Assembly (NCBI RefSeq): GCF_001976145.1
Contig: NZ_MOXD01000002.1
Location: 248,001 to 312,000 of the forward strand
Length of the DNA stretch: 64,000 nucleotides
Direction of reading: 5' to 3'
From: Serratia oryzae
GTDB taxonomy: Bacteria > Pseudomonadota > Gammaproteobacteria > Enterobacterales > Enterobacteriaceae
The translations under genes were made by a program, and so were the position numbers. Under the pieces are notes generated by a model. The model made no database searches. It was not told where the DNA came from and saw only the letters and a program-made list of their open reading frames with translations. Each line of letters begins with the position of its first letter. The first letter of the stretch is position 1. Positions 20,119 through 31,315 of the stretch are shown piece after piece.

Positions 20119-20789
20119 ACAGTCCTTTTCTTCAAATAGCTTACCAGCGCCGATGCGGCGATACTGATAACAAAATAGACAAGACCCGCAAACAGGATCA
20201 TTTCAACCTGCGTGCCGTCGCGCTCGCCGATGGTGGAGGCAGTACGGAAGAAATCTGCCAGGCTCAGCACGTAAACCAGCGAGGTATCCTGGAACAAAAC
20301 GATCCCCTGGGTCAACAGCAGCGGCACCATGGCGCGGAACGCCTGCGGCAGGATCACCAGCCGCATGGACTGCCAGTTCGTCATCCCCAGCGCTAGCGCT
20401 GCAGAAGATTGGCCGCGTGACACGCTCTCAATACCGGCGCGGATAATCTCCGAGTAATAGGCGGCCTCAAACAGGGAGAAGGCCACCATGGCCGAGATCA
20501 GACGAATATCGGTTTTCGGTGACAGCCCCAGCACCTGTTGCAACAGGCTTGGCACCACCAGATAGAACCACAGAAGCACCATCACCAGCGGAACGGAGCG
20601 GAACAGGTTGACATACAGCGCCGCAAACCAACTGATTGGTTTGATCGGTGACAGGCGCATGACCGCCAGAATAGTTCCCCAGATGATGCCAAAGACGATG
20701 GCCGTCAGGGTAATCTTCAGCGTAACCATTAACCCTTGCAGCAGATACGGGAAGCTCGGGACAATGGATCCCCAATCAAATTCGTACAT
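20115..20789 (-). CDS. gltK: Glutamate/aspartate permease GltK
   Basis: A 224-residue inner-membrane permease of the His/Glu/Gln family with about five helices. The EAA loop that contacts GltL reads [16 protein letters not shown] followed by [11 protein letters not shown]. Its first codon sits on the last base of gltJ and its end overlaps gltL, so the operon is compact. Confidence 0.96.
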   Translation of the reverse strand: MYEFDWGSIVPSFPYLLQGLMVTLKITLTAIVFGIIWGTILAVMRLSPIKPISWFAALYVNLFRSVPLVMVLLWFYLVVPSLLQQVLGLSPKTDIRLISAMVAFSLFEAAYYSEIIRAGIESVSRGQSSAALALGMTNWQSMRLVILPQAFRAMVPLLLTQGIVLFQDTSLVYVLSLADFFRTASTIGERDGTQVEMILFAGLVYFVISIAASALVSYLKKRTV

Positions 20790-21529
20790 TATTTACTCCC
20801 CATATTGCCGGGTAACTGCACTTTCTTCTCGACGATACGCATCAGCAGCATAATTACGGCGTTAATACCGATATACGCGAGGGTGATGGCAGTAAAGGAT
20901 TCATAAGCATGCGCGGAGTAATCGAGCAGTTTACCGGCCTGGGCGGCCATATCCACCAGGCCGATGGTAGAGGCGATGGCAGAGTTTTTCACCAGGTTGA
21001 GCATCTCCGAAGTCATCGGTGGCACAATCACCCGATAGGCATTCGGTAACAGTACGTAACGATAGGTTTGTGGCAACGTCAGGCCCATGGCTAGCCCGGC
21101 GGCGCGTTGGCCGCGTGGCAGGGATTGGATCCCGGCGCGCACCTGTTCGCAGACGCGGGCCGCGGTGAACAGCCCAAGGCACAGCATGGAAGAGACGAAG
21201 AACTGAATGTTAGGGTCCAGTTCGGTTTTAAACCACATGCCAAGATCGGCAGGCAGCAGTTCCGGCATCACCAGATACCAGGTGAAGAACTGTACGATCA
21301 GCGGCACGTTACGGAACAGCTCGACGTAGCAAGTTCCCAGCGTTGAGAGAAAACGGTTTGGCACGGTCCGCAAGATGCCGAACAGTGAACCGACAAAGAA
21401 AGCGATCACCCATGCACAGACGGAGAGGGCGACCGTGACCTGAAAGCCGGACCAAATCCAGCCAAGGTAAGTGGTATTCCCAAACGGGGCCTGCTGCAGG
21501 AAGATACCCCAGTTCCAATCTATTGACAT
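20789..21529 (-). CDS. gltJ: Glutamate/aspartate permease GltJ
   Basis: A 246-residue permease partner of GltK. The EAA-type loop reads [18 protein letters not shown]. The start at 21529 (MSIDWNWG) gives the E. coli length and follows a GGAG sequence; the frame remains open 39 codons upstream through the intergenic RNA region. It is separated from gltI by 173 bp holding two hairpins. Confidence 0.95.
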   Translation of the reverse strand: MSIDWNWGIFLQQAPFGNTTYLGWIWSGFQVTVALSVCAWVIAFFVGSLFGILRTVPNRFLSTLGTCYVELFRNVPLIVQFFTWYLVMPELLPADLGMWFKTELDPNIQFFVSSMLCLGLFTAARVCEQVRAGIQSLPRGQRAAGLAMGLTLPQTYRYVLLPNAYRVIVPPMTSEMLNLVKNSAIASTIGLVDMAAQAGKLLDYSAHAYESFTAITLAYIGINAVIMLLMRIVEKKVQLPGNMGSK

Positions 21530-21702
21530 AACAAACTCCGTTAAGCAGGTGCAGAGCACCTTAAAGCTTGATGACGATTCGGCAGCGGCAGCGCACGCAA
21601 TGCCCTGGTTGAAGGGGGTATGCGGGAGGGGAACGGCCCCCCGCATACCTGTTGCCCATAATCAGCCATCAACAAAACCGGTTGTTCCGGCTTTATCTTT
21701 TA
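21530..21702 (-). ncRNA. sroC: gltI-gltJ intergenic RNA region, candidate SroC
   Basis: In E. coli this position produces SroC, a processed fragment of the gltIJKL mRNA that sponges the sRNA GcvB. Here 173 nt separate the genes. Just after the gltI stop a 7-bp hairpin (AAGCCGG / CCGGTTT) lies at about 21668-21690. A perfect 10-bp stem (GGTATGCGGG / CCCGCATACC) spans 21617-21649. I cannot align it to SroC from memory, so the call rests on synteny and structure only. Confidence 0.35.
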
Positions 21703-22599
21703 TTAGTTCAGTGCTTTGTCGTTAGGCTCTTTGAACAATTGCTTCATGTCGTCAGACAGTTCGAAGTTCATGTTGAGATTTTTTGGTGGGATCGGTTGCT
21801 TGAACCAGACATCAAACCATTTGACGGCTTCACCAGAGGTCTGCGCTTGAGCGATGGTATCGTCAACCAGTTTTTTGAATTGGGCATCGTCTTTACGCAT
21901 CATGCAGCCATAGGCCTCTTTGGATTGCGGAGTGCCGACGATTTCCCACTGATCGGGTTTCTTGGCTTTCGCCCGCTCGCCCGCCAGCAGCGCATCATCC
22001 ATCATAAAGGCTACGGCACGGCCGCTTTCCAGAGTACGGAAAGAGTCACCATGGTCTTTGGCGCTGATGATGCGCATCTTCATCTGATCTTTGTCGTTCA
22101 GCTTGTTAAGCAGCACTTCAGAGGTGGTGCCTGAAGTTACCACAACCGGTTTACCTGCCAGGTCTTTGAAATCTTTGATATCGGAGCCTTTCTTCGCCAG
22201 CAGGCGGGTACCGACGACGAAGATGGTATTCGAGAACGCAGCCTGCTGTTGGCGCTCAAGGTTGTTGGTGGTGGAACCACACTCAAAATCGAAGGTGCCG
22301 TTCTGCAGCAGTGGAATGCGGTTTTGCGAGGTAATCGGCAGCATTTTCACCTGCAGATTTGGCGCATCCAATTTTTTCTTAACGGCTTCAACGATTTGGT
22401 TGGAATAATCCTGGGAATAGCCCACCACTTTTTGCTGGTTGTCGTAATAGGAGAATGGCACTGAGGATTCACGGTGGCCGACAACAATCACACCGTTGTC
22501 TTTGATTTTCTTCAGCGTACCGGTCAGTTCTTCCGCATGGGCTACGCTACAAGACATACCGATAAGTAGTAGCGATAACGCCAATTTACGCATTTGCAT
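21703..22599 (-). CDS. gltI: Glutamate/aspartate periplasmic binding protein GltI
   Basis: A 298-residue type 2 solute-binding protein with a Sec signal peptide ending at AHA (about residue 21) before EELTGTLKKI. It captures glutamate and aspartate for GltJKL. Two ATGs lie six bases apart. The first (22599) has GAGGAG at 7-base spacing and is preferred over 22593. A leader hairpin (22627-22648) precedes the ribosome-binding site. Confidence 0.95.
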   Translation of the reverse strand: MQMRKLALSLLLIGMSCSVAHAEELTGTLKKIKDNGVIVVGHRESSVPFSYYDNQQKVVGYSQDYSNQIVEAVKKKLDAPNLQVKMLPITSQNRIPLLQNGTFDFECGSTTNNLERQQQAAFSNTIFVVGTRLLAKKGSDIKDFKDLAGKPVVVTSGTTSEVLLNKLNDKDQMKMRIISAKDHGDSFRTLESGRAVAFMMDDALLAGERAKAKKPDQWEIVGTPQSKEAYGCMMRKDDAQFKKLVDDTIAQAQTSGEAVKWFDVWFKQPIPPKNLNMNFELSDDMKQLFKEPNDKALN

Positions 22600-22952
22600 G
22601 GTCCAACTCCTCTGATGTTGTGATTGCCCGAGCTTAGCGAGCATCGGGTGAAAACGGCTATTACCGACTTGTGTTATAGAGACTCTTAGACGGATTGCCG
22701 ATAGAAAATAGCCGATTGTGAACAGTATGAAACTAATTTGTTTCATTTTTTGCGACATCACGCGCACCAAATGGATGCAATAAACGGCCATTGCACTTTG
22801 CGGGTGCATATTATGCTCTGGCGCTGTGCATTGGGTGCCGCACGATATCAGTAAAAATCAATCATTACCTGTTACCGAGGAATTAAAGCAAGGAGCGTGC
22901 CAGAAGTAGGAGGGAGAAATGAAGCAGGGCGCATTAGCGCCCTGAAAAGCAA
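22600..22952. other. Intergenic region between gltI and lnt
   Basis: This 353-bp stretch must hold the gltI promoter. It contains a stem-loop (CCCGA-GCT / AGC-TCGGG with one bulge) at 22627-22648 in the gltI leader. An 8-bp hairpin (CAGGGCGC / GCGCCCTG) at 22925-22944 lies just beyond the lnt stop and probably terminates lnt. I see no gene and no promoter I would defend. Confidence 0.6.
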
Positions 22953-24482
22953 CTACTTACGCCGTAATCGAGCGATCAGCGCCATGCTGCTCAGCAGCAG
23001 GGTGATAAGCCAAACCGGGGCGGAACCAAAGCGCGCATACGGCGTAACGCCAGTGGTTGGGGTGACTTCCGCCGCCAGCACTTTGCGGGTGAACTGCGGG
23101 ATCGACGCCTGCACTTCGCCCATTGGGCCGACTACTGCGGTAATACCATTATTGGTGCTGCGCAGCAGAGGGCGGCCCAATTCCAGCGCACGCATGCGCG
23201 CCATCTGGAAATGCTGCCAGGGGCCGATGGAGTGGCCGAACCAGGCATCATTGGAGACCGTCAGCAGGAAGTGGGTATCTGGCCGGAAATTATCGCGTAC
23301 CTGCTGGCCCAGCACGATTTCATAGCAGATAGCCGCCGTCAGGTTGAAGCCGCGTACGTTCAACTGTGGCTGCACGTAATCGCCACGGCTGAAGGAAGAC
23401 ATCGGCAGGTCGAACAACGGGGCTAGTGGGCGTAACAGCGTTTCCAACGGCACGAATTCACCGAACGGCACCAGATGGTGCTTGTTGTAGCGATTAGCTG
23501 CCGGGTAGCTGTACGGCGTTTCTTCCCCCAAGACGATCACGCTGTTGAAGAACTGGGTGCCCTGTGCCGTGGCGCGGGCGTCGACGATCCCGGTAACCAG
23601 GCTGCTGTTTTTGGCGCGCATCAGGTCATCCATCATGGTGAGAAAACCGTTCTGGTTGCTCTCCACGTCTGGAATGGCGGACTCCGGCCAGATGATGATC
23701 GGCGCTTTACCCATAAATGGCCGGCTCTCATCCAGGTAGGTTTGCAGCGTACTGACCAGTGACTTGGGATCCCACTTCATCGATTGTGCGATATTGCCCT
23801 GCACCATGGCGACATTCACCGTTTTTTCCGGCAGTGGAGTAAACCAGTGCAGTTGGCGCAGCGGCCAAGGCAGCAACAGCATGGCGATCGCAATGAGCGC
23901 CGGGGCGAGACGGCGTTGATTAAGGGCAAAAACCAGCAGGCCGCTGAGGGACATCAGGATCAGCGTGATCGCGTCAACGCCCAACAATGGCGCAATGCCT
24001 TTCAGCGGGCCGTCGATCTGGCTGTAACCAAATTGCAGCCAAGGGAAACCGGTGAGCACCCAACCACGCAGGAATTCCGTCAGTTGCCACAGCGCCGGTG
24101 CGGCAATCGCCAGCCGCCACCAGGTGGTGCGTGGCCAGATGCGCGTTAGCAGCCCGGCAAACAACCCGGTATACAGCGCAAGATAGGCCGCCAGCAGCGC
24201 AACCAGGAAGATATTGATGGCAAACGGCATGCCGCCGAAATCGGCAATGCTGACGTAAACCCAGTTCACACCGGTGCCGAACAGCCCTAATCCCCAGCAG
24301 AAACCGAGCAGGGCGGATTGGCGGGTGGTGCGGTTGAGCGTCACGGCCAACAGGCCGAACAGTGAAATAATGGCCGCAGGCCAGAAATCGTAAGGGGAGA
24401 AGGCCAGCGTGCCGCTGGCACCGGACAATAGCGCCAGCAGGGCGCGAACCCGCTGGCGTTCAAGTAAGAAGGCTTTAGCCAT
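22953..24482 (-). CDS. lnt: Apolipoprotein N-acyltransferase Lnt
   Basis: A 509-residue inner-membrane enzyme that adds the third acyl chain to lipoproteins. The N-terminal half has six or so helices; the C-terminal periplasmic half is a nitrilase-like domain. The catalytic triad regions are visible: Glu in WPESAIP, a Lys in the [12 protein letters not shown] stretch and Cys in ICYEI. The start at 24482 (MAKAFLLER) matches the usual length. It lies eight bases downstream of corC. Confidence 0.96.
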   Translation of the reverse strand: MAKAFLLERQRVRALLALLSGASGTLAFSPYDFWPAAIISLFGLLAVTLNRTTRQSALLGFCWGLGLFGTGVNWVYVSIADFGGMPFAINIFLVALLAAYLALYTGLFAGLLTRIWPRTTWWRLAIAAPALWQLTEFLRGWVLTGFPWLQFGYSQIDGPLKGIAPLLGVDAITLILMSLSGLLVFALNQRRLAPALIAIAMLLLPWPLRQLHWFTPLPEKTVNVAMVQGNIAQSMKWDPKSLVSTLQTYLDESRPFMGKAPIIIWPESAIPDVESNQNGFLTMMDDLMRAKNSSLVTGIVDARATAQGTQFFNSVIVLGEETPYSYPAANRYNKHHLVPFGEFVPLETLLRPLAPLFDLPMSSFSRGDYVQPQLNVRGFNLTAAICYEIVLGQQVRDNFRPDTHFLLTVSNDAWFGHSIGPWQHFQMARMRALELGRPLLRSTNNGITAVVGPMGEVQASIPQFTRKVLAAEVTPTTGVTPYARFGSAPVWLITLLLSSMALIARLRRK

Positions 24483-24489
24483 GTGTGAT

Positions 24490-25368
24490 TTATTCTTCCA
24501 GTTTCGGTTGCGGAGAATCGTCCGGAATTTTGACATGCACCTGGATGATGCGCCGACTGTCAGCCATCGCCACCTTAAACTGGTAGCCTTCGATTTCGAT
24601 GGTTTCCCCGCGAGCAGGCAAGTGGCCGAAGGCTTGCATCACCAGGCCGCCGATGGTGTCGACTTCATCATCGCTGAAATGGGTACCGAAAATCTCGTTG
24701 AAGTCTTCGATCGGTGCCAGCGCGCGCACGGTGAACATATGGCGGCTGAGCTGGCGGACATCACGATCTTCTTCATCGTCATATTCGTCTTCGATTTCGC
24801 CGACAATCAGCTCCAGGATGTCTTCAATTGTCACCAGGCCAGACACACCGCCGAATTCGTCAATGACGATCGCCATGTGATAACGCTGGGAGCGGAACTC
24901 CTTCAGCATCCGGTCAACCCGCTTGCTTTCCGGCACCACTATCGCGGGGCGCAGCACTTTGTCGATGCTGAAAGGCTCGGAATCGGCGCGCATAAACGGC
25001 AGCAGATCCTTAGCCATCAGAATGCCTTCAATGTGATCTTTGTCTTCGCTGATCACCGGAAAGCGTGAGTGGGCGGATTCGATGATCACGTCCAGGCACT
25101 CTTCGAGCCGTTGGTTACGCTTGAGCGTCACCATCTGGGAGCGCGGGATCATGATATCGCGCACGCGCTGCTCGGCGATATCCATCACGCCTTCCAGCAT
25201 GTCGCGGGTATCGGGATCGATCAGATCGTTTTGTTCGGAATCACGGATCAGCTCTACCAGATCGCCACGGTTTTTAGGTTCGCCGTGGAATAACTGGTTA
25301 AGGATAAGAGTAAAGAACCCCTTCTTGGGACTGGGGCTGTCGTTGTTTTGTGAATGGTCGTCGCTCAT
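24490..25368 (-). CDS. corC: CorC (YbeX), CBS-pair protein of magnesium/cobalt efflux
   Basis: A 292-residue cytoplasmic protein. Two CBS domains lie at about 70-195 ([32 protein letters not shown]) and a CorC/HlyC transporter-associated domain follows at about 205-285. It has been linked to Mg/Co efflux with CorA and, through its neighbours, to ribosome and membrane stress. The acidic patch [11 protein letters not shown] is typical. It is in the ybeZ-ybeY-corC-lnt run. Confidence 0.94.
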   Translation of the reverse strand: MSDDHSQNNDSPSPKKGFFTLILNQLFHGEPKNRGDLVELIRDSEQNDLIDPDTRDMLEGVMDIAEQRVRDIMIPRSQMVTLKRNQRLEECLDVIIESAHSRFPVISEDKDHIEGILMAKDLLPFMRADSEPFSIDKVLRPAIVVPESKRVDRMLKEFRSQRYHMAIVIDEFGGVSGLVTIEDILELIVGEIEDEYDDEEDRDVRQLSRHMFTVRALAPIEDFNEIFGTHFSDDEVDTIGGLVMQAFGHLPARGETIEIEGYQFKVAMADSRRIIQVHVKIPDDSPQPKLEE

Positions 25369-25410
25369 GGCGTTCTAGTTAATATCACTCATGTCAGAGT
25401 TAAGGTGGCC

Positions 25411-25438
25411 AGCATCAGCGCCAGATGGGGCTGATGCT
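25411..25438 (-). other. Hairpin between ybeY and corC
   Basis: A 9-bp perfect stem (AGCATCAGC / GCTGATGCT) lies in the 74-bp gap between ybeY and corC with no T-run. It could stabilise upstream mRNA or mark a processing site. Confidence 0.5.
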
Positions 25439-25442
25439 AACA

Positions 25443-25912
25443 TCAGTTGGGGTCTTTTTCCGCCAGATAAGGGTCCGGATAACCCATATCCTGCATGATC
25501 TCGGTTTCCAGAGACTCCATTTCTTCGGCTTCATCGTCTTCAATATGGTCATACCCTAGCAGATGAAGGCTGCCGTGAACAACCATATGCGCCCAGTGTG
25601 CTTCCAGCGCCTTCTGTTGCTCAACCGCTTCCTGTTCAACCACCTGGCGGCAAATGATCAGATCGCCCAACAGCGGCAGCTCGATTCCCGGTGGGGCTTC
25701 GAACGGGAATGACAGCACGTTGGTGGGTTTATCTTTACCGCGATAGGTCAGATTCAGTTCGTTGCTTTCCGCTTCATCCACCAGGCGGATAGTCACTTCG
25801 GCCACTTCCTGAAACTGCGGCAGCACGCCTTCCAGCCAGCGCTGGAAGGTGGCTTCGTCCGGCAACCCCTGGCTGTCGGCACAGGCGATTTGTAAATCCA
25901 GGATCACCTGGC

Positions 25913-25916
<4 letters not shown>
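25443..25916 (-). CDS. ybeY: Endoribonuclease YbeY
   Basis: A 157-residue metal-dependent endoribonuclease used in 16S rRNA maturation and ribosome quality control. The zinc-binding [11 protein letters not shown] motif is intact near residues 114-124. It overlaps ybeZ by four bases, as expected for partners, since YbeY and the ATPase YbeZ interact. Confidence 0.96.
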
Positions 25917-26968
<1,052 letters not shown>

Positions 26969-27183
26969 ACTATTCCTCAAGGCTCACACCGGGCCTGGTT
27001 GATGTCACGTAACTGCGTTTTTAACGCACGCGTTCAGGACAAACCCCGAACTCTCTTTCTTGAATTATTCATGGTGCGCAGCGCGGGCGCAAGTCCAGCC
27101 AGATCTATCTGTGCGCCGGGAGGAGAATTCAAGGGGGGGAAGCGTTGGGGGCCAATTAATTTGGCCCTTGAAACCGGGAAGGA

Positions 27184-27519
27184 TCAGTTCTTTTTCACAA
27201 ACTCGGATTTCAGCTTCATCGGGCCAAAGCCATCGATTTTGCAATCGATATTGTGATCGCCTTCCACCAGACGGATGTTTTTCACCTTGGTGCCGATTTT
27301 CAGCATGGAAGAGCTGCCTTTGACTTTCAGATCCTTGATCACGGTCACCGCATCGCCATCGGCCAACAGATTGCCGTTGGCGTCTTTCACGATCAGGGCG
27401 TCAGCCTCTTCTGCCGTGGCGCTATCGCTCCACTCGTGGGCACATTCAGGGCAGATAAACATATCGTTGTCCTGATAGGTGTATTCGGAGTTGCACTTCG
27501 GGCAGTGTGGGAGTTGCAT
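27184..27519 (-). CDS. yjdM: YjdM (PhnA-family) zinc-ribbon protein
   Basis: A 111-residue protein with an N-terminal zinc ribbon (CPKC and CPEC) and a C-terminal PhnA/YjdM domain ([21 protein letters not shown]). Despite the old name PhnA, a role in phosphonate use is not established. In E. coli it lies elsewhere; here it sits between ybeZ and miaB on the same strand. A 19-bp palindrome (GGGCCAATTAATTTGGCCC type) lies just downstream at about 27149-27167. Confidence 0.9.
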   Translation of the reverse strand: MQLPHCPKCNSEYTYQDNDMFICPECAHEWSDSATAEEADALIVKDANGNLLADGDAVTVIKDLKVKGSSSMLKIGTKVKNIRLVEGDHNIDCKIDGFGPMKLKSEFVKKN

Positions 27520-27541
27520 TGTTATGTTGCCTCATCATCAA

Positions 27542-27580
27542 AAATAAAAAAACGCCGGGCAAAAACAGCCCGGCAGAGAA
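27542..27580 (-). terminator. miaB terminator
   Basis: On the minus strand a 7-bp GC stem (GCCGGGC / GCCCGGC) with a TGTTTTT loop is followed by GTTTTTTTATTTT, directly after miaB and before yjdM. Confidence 0.88.
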
Positions 27581-27604
27581 AACGGGTTATGCCATTAAAG
27601 CCGA

Positions 27605-29029
27605 TCAAGGCTGGTAAGTACCGACACCCAGTTCATTTTCCTTACGCGTTCGTGCAATCACCGCTCCAGGGGATTCATGCACGCGCAGGTCCATCTGCTG
27701 CTCGGTGCGCACCACGGTGCCGTGCAGTGAATTAGCATGCACCCCGGTAATTTCGACATCAACAAACTGGCCAATCATTTCTGGTGAGCCTTCGAAATTG
27801 ACCGTGCGGTTGCACTCGGTACGGCCAGCCAACTGCATCACGCTCTTACGCGATGTGCCTTCTACCAGAATACGTTGTACGGTGCCCACCATGCGGCGGC
27901 TGAATTGCAATACCTGCTGTTGAATACGTTCCTGCAGGATATACAGCCGCTGTTTTTTCTCTTCTTCGCTGGTATCGTCTGGCAGATCGGCTGCTGGCGT
28001 GCCAGGGCGCGGTGAATAGACAAAGCTGAAGCTGTTGTCGAATTTCACTTCGGCGATCAGGTTCATGGTCTGTTCAAAATCTTCCCGGGTTTCGCCAGGG
28101 AAGCCGATGATAAAGTCGGAACTGATCTGAATATTGGGGCGCACTTTGCGCAGTTTGCGAATAATCGCTTTGTATTCCAGCGCGGTATGCGAACGTTTCA
28201 TCATGGCAAGAATGCGATCTGAACCGCTCTGCACCGGAAGATGCAGGAAGCTCACCAGTTCCGGTGTGTCTTCATACACCGCAATAATATCATCGGTGAA
28301 TTCGATCGGGTGGCTGGTGGTGAAGCGGATGCGGTCAATACCGTCGATCGCCGCCACCAGGCGCAGCAGTTCGGCAAAGGAACAGATCCCGCCATCATAG
28401 GTTGCGCCACGGTAGGCGTTAACGTTCTGGCCCAGCAGGTTCACTTCGCGCACGCCCTGAGCGGCCAACTGGGCGATCTCAAACAGCACGTCGTCGCTCG
28501 GGCGGCTGACTTCCTCACCGCGGGTATAAGGCACCACGCAGAAAGTACAATACTTGTTACAGCCTTCCATAATCGAGACAAAGGCGGTAGGCCCTTCGGC
28601 ACGCGGTTCTGGCAGGCGGTCAAATTTCTCGATTTCAGGGAAGCTGATATCCACAATTGGGCTACGAGTCCCTTTGACGTGGTTGATCATCTCTGGCAGG
28701 CGGTGTAGCGTCTGCGGGCCAAAAATGATGTCAACGCAAGGCGCCCGGTTGCGAATATGTTCACCTTCCTGTGAAGCCACACAGCCGCCTACGCCGATGA
28801 TCAACTCTGGATTTTTTTCTTTAAGCAGCTTCCAGCGGCCCAGCATACCGAAAACTTTTTCCTGCGCTTTTTCGCGGATCGAGCAGGTATTCAGCAGCAA
28901 CACGTCCGCTTCTTCAACGTTATCAGTCCATTCGTAACCGTGCGTGCTTCCCAGTAGATCGGCCATCTTGGATGAGTCGTACTCATTCATCTGGCAGCCC
29001 CAGGTTTTGATATGCAGTTTTTTCATCAT
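27605..29029 (-). CDS. miaB: tRNA-2-methylthio-N6-isopentenyladenosine synthase MiaB
   Basis: A 474-residue radical-SAM methylthiotransferase that adds a methylthio group at A37 of tRNAs reading UNN codons. The N-terminal cluster domain has cysteines in GCQMN and the [10 protein letters not shown] region. The radical-SAM motif is CNKYCTFC (about 157-164), and a TRAM domain ends the protein. Two adjacent ATGs (29029, 29026) are both possible starts. It is convergent in order with its tRNA substrates nearby and divergent from ubiF. Confidence 0.96.
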   Translation of the reverse strand: MMKKLHIKTWGCQMNEYDSSKMADLLGSTHGYEWTDNVEEADVLLLNTCSIREKAQEKVFGMLGRWKLLKEKNPELIIGVGGCVASQEGEHIRNRAPCVDIIFGPQTLHRLPEMINHVKGTRSPIVDISFPEIEKFDRLPEPRAEGPTAFVSIMEGCNKYCTFCVVPYTRGEEVSRPSDDVLFEIAQLAAQGVREVNLLGQNVNAYRGATYDGGICSFAELLRLVAAIDGIDRIRFTTSHPIEFTDDIIAVYEDTPELVSFLHLPVQSGSDRILAMMKRSHTALEYKAIIRKLRKVRPNIQISSDFIIGFPGETREDFEQTMNLIAEVKFDNSFSFVYSPRPGTPAADLPDDTSEEEKKQRLYILQERIQQQVLQFSRRMVGTVQRILVEGTSRKSVMQLAGRTECNRTVNFEGSPEMIGQFVDVEITGVHANSLHGTVVRTEQQMDLRVHESPGAVIARTRKENELGVGTYQP

Positions 29030-29226
29030 TGATTTGCCATTACTCAGTGCGAAGAGAAAAATGCGTTAAGCGCCATGCAGGAGCGGTATTGTAATCATTT
29101 GATGGCGGTGTGACCAGCGGAGCGAAGACCGCATGCGATCTGCAACCCAATTAAAAATTGGTTACACTGGCTGAAAATGCCGTAACCGGTCGGGCGGCAC
29201 TTAATCAAGTGAAAAGTATAGCCAAA

Positions 29227-30408
29227 ATGAAGACTTCTCAAAAACGGGTGGATGCCGTGGTGGTTGGCGGCGGTATGGTTGGTGCAGCGGCGGCCTTGGG
29301 GTTGGCGCAGGCCGGGTTGTCTGTGGCGCTGCTGGAGCATCAGGCTCCGGAAGCGTTTGACGGGCAAACCCCGCCAGATCTGCGGATTTCTGCTATCGGC
29401 TGCACGTCTGTGGGCTTATTGAAACAGCTGGGTGCCTGGCAGGCGGTGGAAAAGATGCGCTTGGCCCCCTATCGCCGCCTGGAGACCTGGGAGTGGGAAA
29501 CCTCACGGGTGGCGTTTGATGCGGCATCGCTGGGGCTGCCTGAGCTGGGATTCATGGTTGAAAATCGTATTCTGCAGCTGGCGCTGTGGCAGCAGTTGGA
29601 ACGGTGCGAGAATTTAACGCTCCATTGCCCTGCCAAGCTGCAATCGATGCAGCGCACTGAAGACCACTGGCTTGTGACGTTAAGCTCGTCTGAGACCCTA
29701 CAGGCGCGTTTGGTGATAGGGGCGGACGGGGCGCACTCGCAGGTGCGCAAACTGGCCGCGATTGGCACCAGCGGTTGGCAATATCGTCAGTCCTGCATGT
29801 TGATCACCGTAGAAACCGGCGCGCCGCAGCAGGATGTGACCTGGCAGCAGTTTTTCCCCTCTGGGCCACGCGCTTTCTTACCCTTATATGACCAATGGGC
29901 TTCGCTGGTGTGGTACGACAGCCCACAGCGTATCCGCCAATTACAGGCTTTGCCGTTGGCGCAGCTCGAGCGTGAGATCGCGGCGGCTTTCCCGGCGCGG
30001 TTAGGCACGGTGAAAGTGCATGCGGCAGGATCTTTCCCTCTGGTGCGCAGTCATGCGCAGCGCTATGTACAACCTGGTTTGGTGTTGCTGGGTGATGCTG
30101 CTCATACCATCAATCCGTTGGCCGGGCAGGGCGTTAATCTGGGATACCGGGATGTGGATGCCTTATTGGATGTGATCAGCGCTGCTCGTGAGCTGGGGGA
30201 AGATTGGGCCAGCGAAGCGGTATTGCTGCGCTATCAGCGCCGTCGGCGTACCGATAACCTGCTGATGCAAAGCGGTATGGATCTGTTCTATACCGCTTTC
30301 AGCAATAATCTGGCCCCGTTGAGCGTGGCACGCAATCTGGCGCTGATGGTGGCGCAGCGGGCGGGCAAGCTGAAAGAACATGCATTGAAGTATGCGTTAG
30401 GGTTGTGA
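29227..30408 (+). CDS. ubiF: 3-demethoxyubiquinol 3-hydroxylase UbiF
   Basis: A 393-residue FAD monooxygenase of the UbiH/UbiF family, catalysing a late ring hydroxylation in ubiquinone synthesis. The FAD-binding GGGMVGAAAALG at the N-terminus, the DG motif (VIGADGAHS) and GDAAHTINPLAGQG are intact. The start is ATG 29227 (MKTSQKRV); a longer open frame upstream lacks support. It is divergent from miaB and convergent with the tRNA operon. Confidence 0.95.
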   Translation: MKTSQKRVDAVVVGGGMVGAAAALGLAQAGLSVALLEHQAPEAFDGQTPPDLRISAIGCTSVGLLKQLGAWQAVEKMRLAPYRRLETWEWETSRVAFDAASLGLPELGFMVENRILQLALWQQLERCENLTLHCPAKLQSMQRTEDHWLVTLSSSETLQARLVIGADGAHSQVRKLAAIGTSGWQYRQSCMLITVETGAPQQDVTWQQFFPSGPRAFLPLYDQWASLVWYDSPQRIRQLQALPLAQLEREIAAAFPARLGTVKVHAAGSFPLVRSHAQRYVQPGLVLLGDAAHTINPLAGQGVNLGYRDVDALLDVISAARELGEDWASEAVLLRYQRRRRTDNLLMQSGMDLFYTAFSNNLAPLSVARNLALMVAQRAGKLKEHALKYALGL

Positions 30409-30467
30409 TTTTTTCTCGGTGAGGCCCGGCATGACTGGGCCAGCCGCGCATGGCCGTGCAGAAAAGC

Positions 30468-30489
30468 AAAAAGCCCGCATAAGCGAGCT
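30468..30489 (-). terminator. Terminator of the tRNA operon
   Basis: On the minus strand AGCTCGC pairs with GCGGGCT around a TTAT loop, followed by TTTTTGCTTTT, 11 bases past the last tRNA-Gln. Confidence 0.85.
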
Positions 30490-30499
30490 CTTCTGAATT

Positions 30500-30574
30500 T
30501 GGCTGGGGTGCCAGGATTCGAACCTGGGTATGCTGGTATCAGAAACCAGAGCCTTACCGCTTGGCGACACCCCA
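30500..30574 (-). tRNA. glnV: tRNA-Gln (CTG anticodon)
   Basis: This 75-nt cloverleaf begins TGGGGTGTCGCC, has anticodon CTG in the loop TTCTGA, a T-arm GGTTCGAATCC and an encoded CCA end. It is the last gene of the tRNA operon and corresponds to glnV. Confidence 0.93.
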
Positions 30575-30590
30575 AATGGTGCATACAGCA

Positions 30591-30667
30591 TGGTGGCTAC
30601 GACGGGATTTGAACCTGTGACCCCATCATTATGAGTGATGTGCTCTAACCAACTGAGCTACGTAGCC
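30591..30667 (-). tRNA. metU: tRNA-Met (CAT, elongator)
   Basis: This 77-nt cloverleaf starts GGCTACGTAGCTCAG, has anticodon CAT and an encoded CCA. It is the elongator type. It differs from the first tRNA-Met of the operon by one base in the T-loop (TTCAAAT instead of TTCGAAT). Confidence 0.92.
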
Positions 30668-30703
30668 GTTTCACTGTTCATGTTACTGGTCAACAGTGTT
30701 GAA

Positions 30704-30778
30704 TGGCTGGGGTACCTGGATTCGAACCAGGGAATGCCGGTATCAAAAACCGGTGCCTTACCGCTTGGCGATACCCCA
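30704..30778 (-). tRNA. glnW: tRNA-Gln (TTG anticodon), copy 2
   Basis: This 75-nt cloverleaf starts TGGGGTATCGCC, has anticodon TTG (loop TTTTTGA) and encoded CCA. It is identical to the neighbouring copy at 30826-30900. Confidence 0.93.
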
Positions 30779-30825
30779 ATAACACAATCAACTTTTTACT
30801 TCACAGCGCCCCATCCTGAAAAAGA

Positions 30826-30900
30826 TGGCTGGGGTACCTGGATTCGAACCAGGGAATGCCGGTATCAAAAACCGGTGCCTTACCGCTTGGCGATACCCCA
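30826..30900 (-). tRNA. glnU: tRNA-Gln (TTG anticodon), copy 1
   Basis: The 75-nt sequence is identical to the copy 47 bp downstream and reads CAA/CAG codons through anticodon TTG. The encoded CCA end is present. Confidence 0.93.
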
Positions 30901-30929
30901 CCTGCTGTTAAACACGCGATGAAAGAAAA

Positions 30930-31014
30930 TGGTGCGGGAGGCGAGACTTGAACTCGCACACCTTGCGGCGCTAGAACCTAAATCTAGTGCGTCTACCAAT
31001 TTCGCCACTCCCGC
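30930..31014 (-). tRNA. leuW: tRNA-Leu (TAG anticodon)
   Basis: This 85-nt tRNA has the long variable arm of a leucine tRNA, begins GCGGGAGTGGCG, has anticodon TAG in CTAGATTTAGGTTCTAG, and has an encoded CCA. It corresponds to leuW. Confidence 0.93.
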
Positions 31015-31021
31015 AAAAAGA

Positions 31022-31098
31022 TGGTGGCTACGACGGGATTCGAACCTGTGACCCCATCATTATGAGTGATGTGCTCTAACCAACTGAGCTACGTAGCC
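31022..31098 (-). tRNA. metT: tRNA-Met (CAT, elongator), first gene of the operon
   Basis: A 77-nt elongator tRNA-Met with anticodon CAT and encoded CCA. It is seven bases upstream of tRNA-Leu and first after the operon promoter. Confidence 0.92.
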
Positions 31099-31130
31099 AT
31101 CTTTTTTCGCGCAACCTTCATCGGCGTTGC

Positions 31131-31166
31131 GGGGCGCATTATGCGTATATGGCCGTTTTGCGTCAA
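31131..31166 (-). promoter_or_regulatory. Promoter of the tRNA operon
   Basis: Minus-strand -35 TTGACG (31161-31166) and -10 CATAAT (31138-31143) are separated by 17 bases. They are followed by the GC-rich discriminator GCGCCCCGC, the pattern expected for a ppGpp-repressed stable-RNA promoter. Confidence 0.82.
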
Positions 31167-31271
31167 CAAGTTTTTTCCCGAAAAAGCGCCTGAAGGTGTC
31201 GTTTGTCTGGGTTGTGAACAGGTTGCCGATAAAAACGTCAATTAAGGCAATTACCGCATGAAAACAGCAAC

Positions 31272-31295
31272 AAAAAGGCGGGCCTGAGGCCCGCC
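31272..31295 (-). terminator. asnB terminator
   Basis: A GGCGGGCC / GGCCCGCC stem with a three-base loop is followed by TTTTT on the minus strand, about 20 bases past the asnB stop. Confidence 0.88.
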
Positions 31296-31315
31296 GAGAG
31301 AAAAAACGCAGAACG

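Noticed and set aside
30500-31098. tRNA cluster as repeat or CRISPR-like array
   Set aside because: The regular similar units are complete tRNA genes with CCA ends, including two identical tRNA-Gln copies; spacing is irregular.
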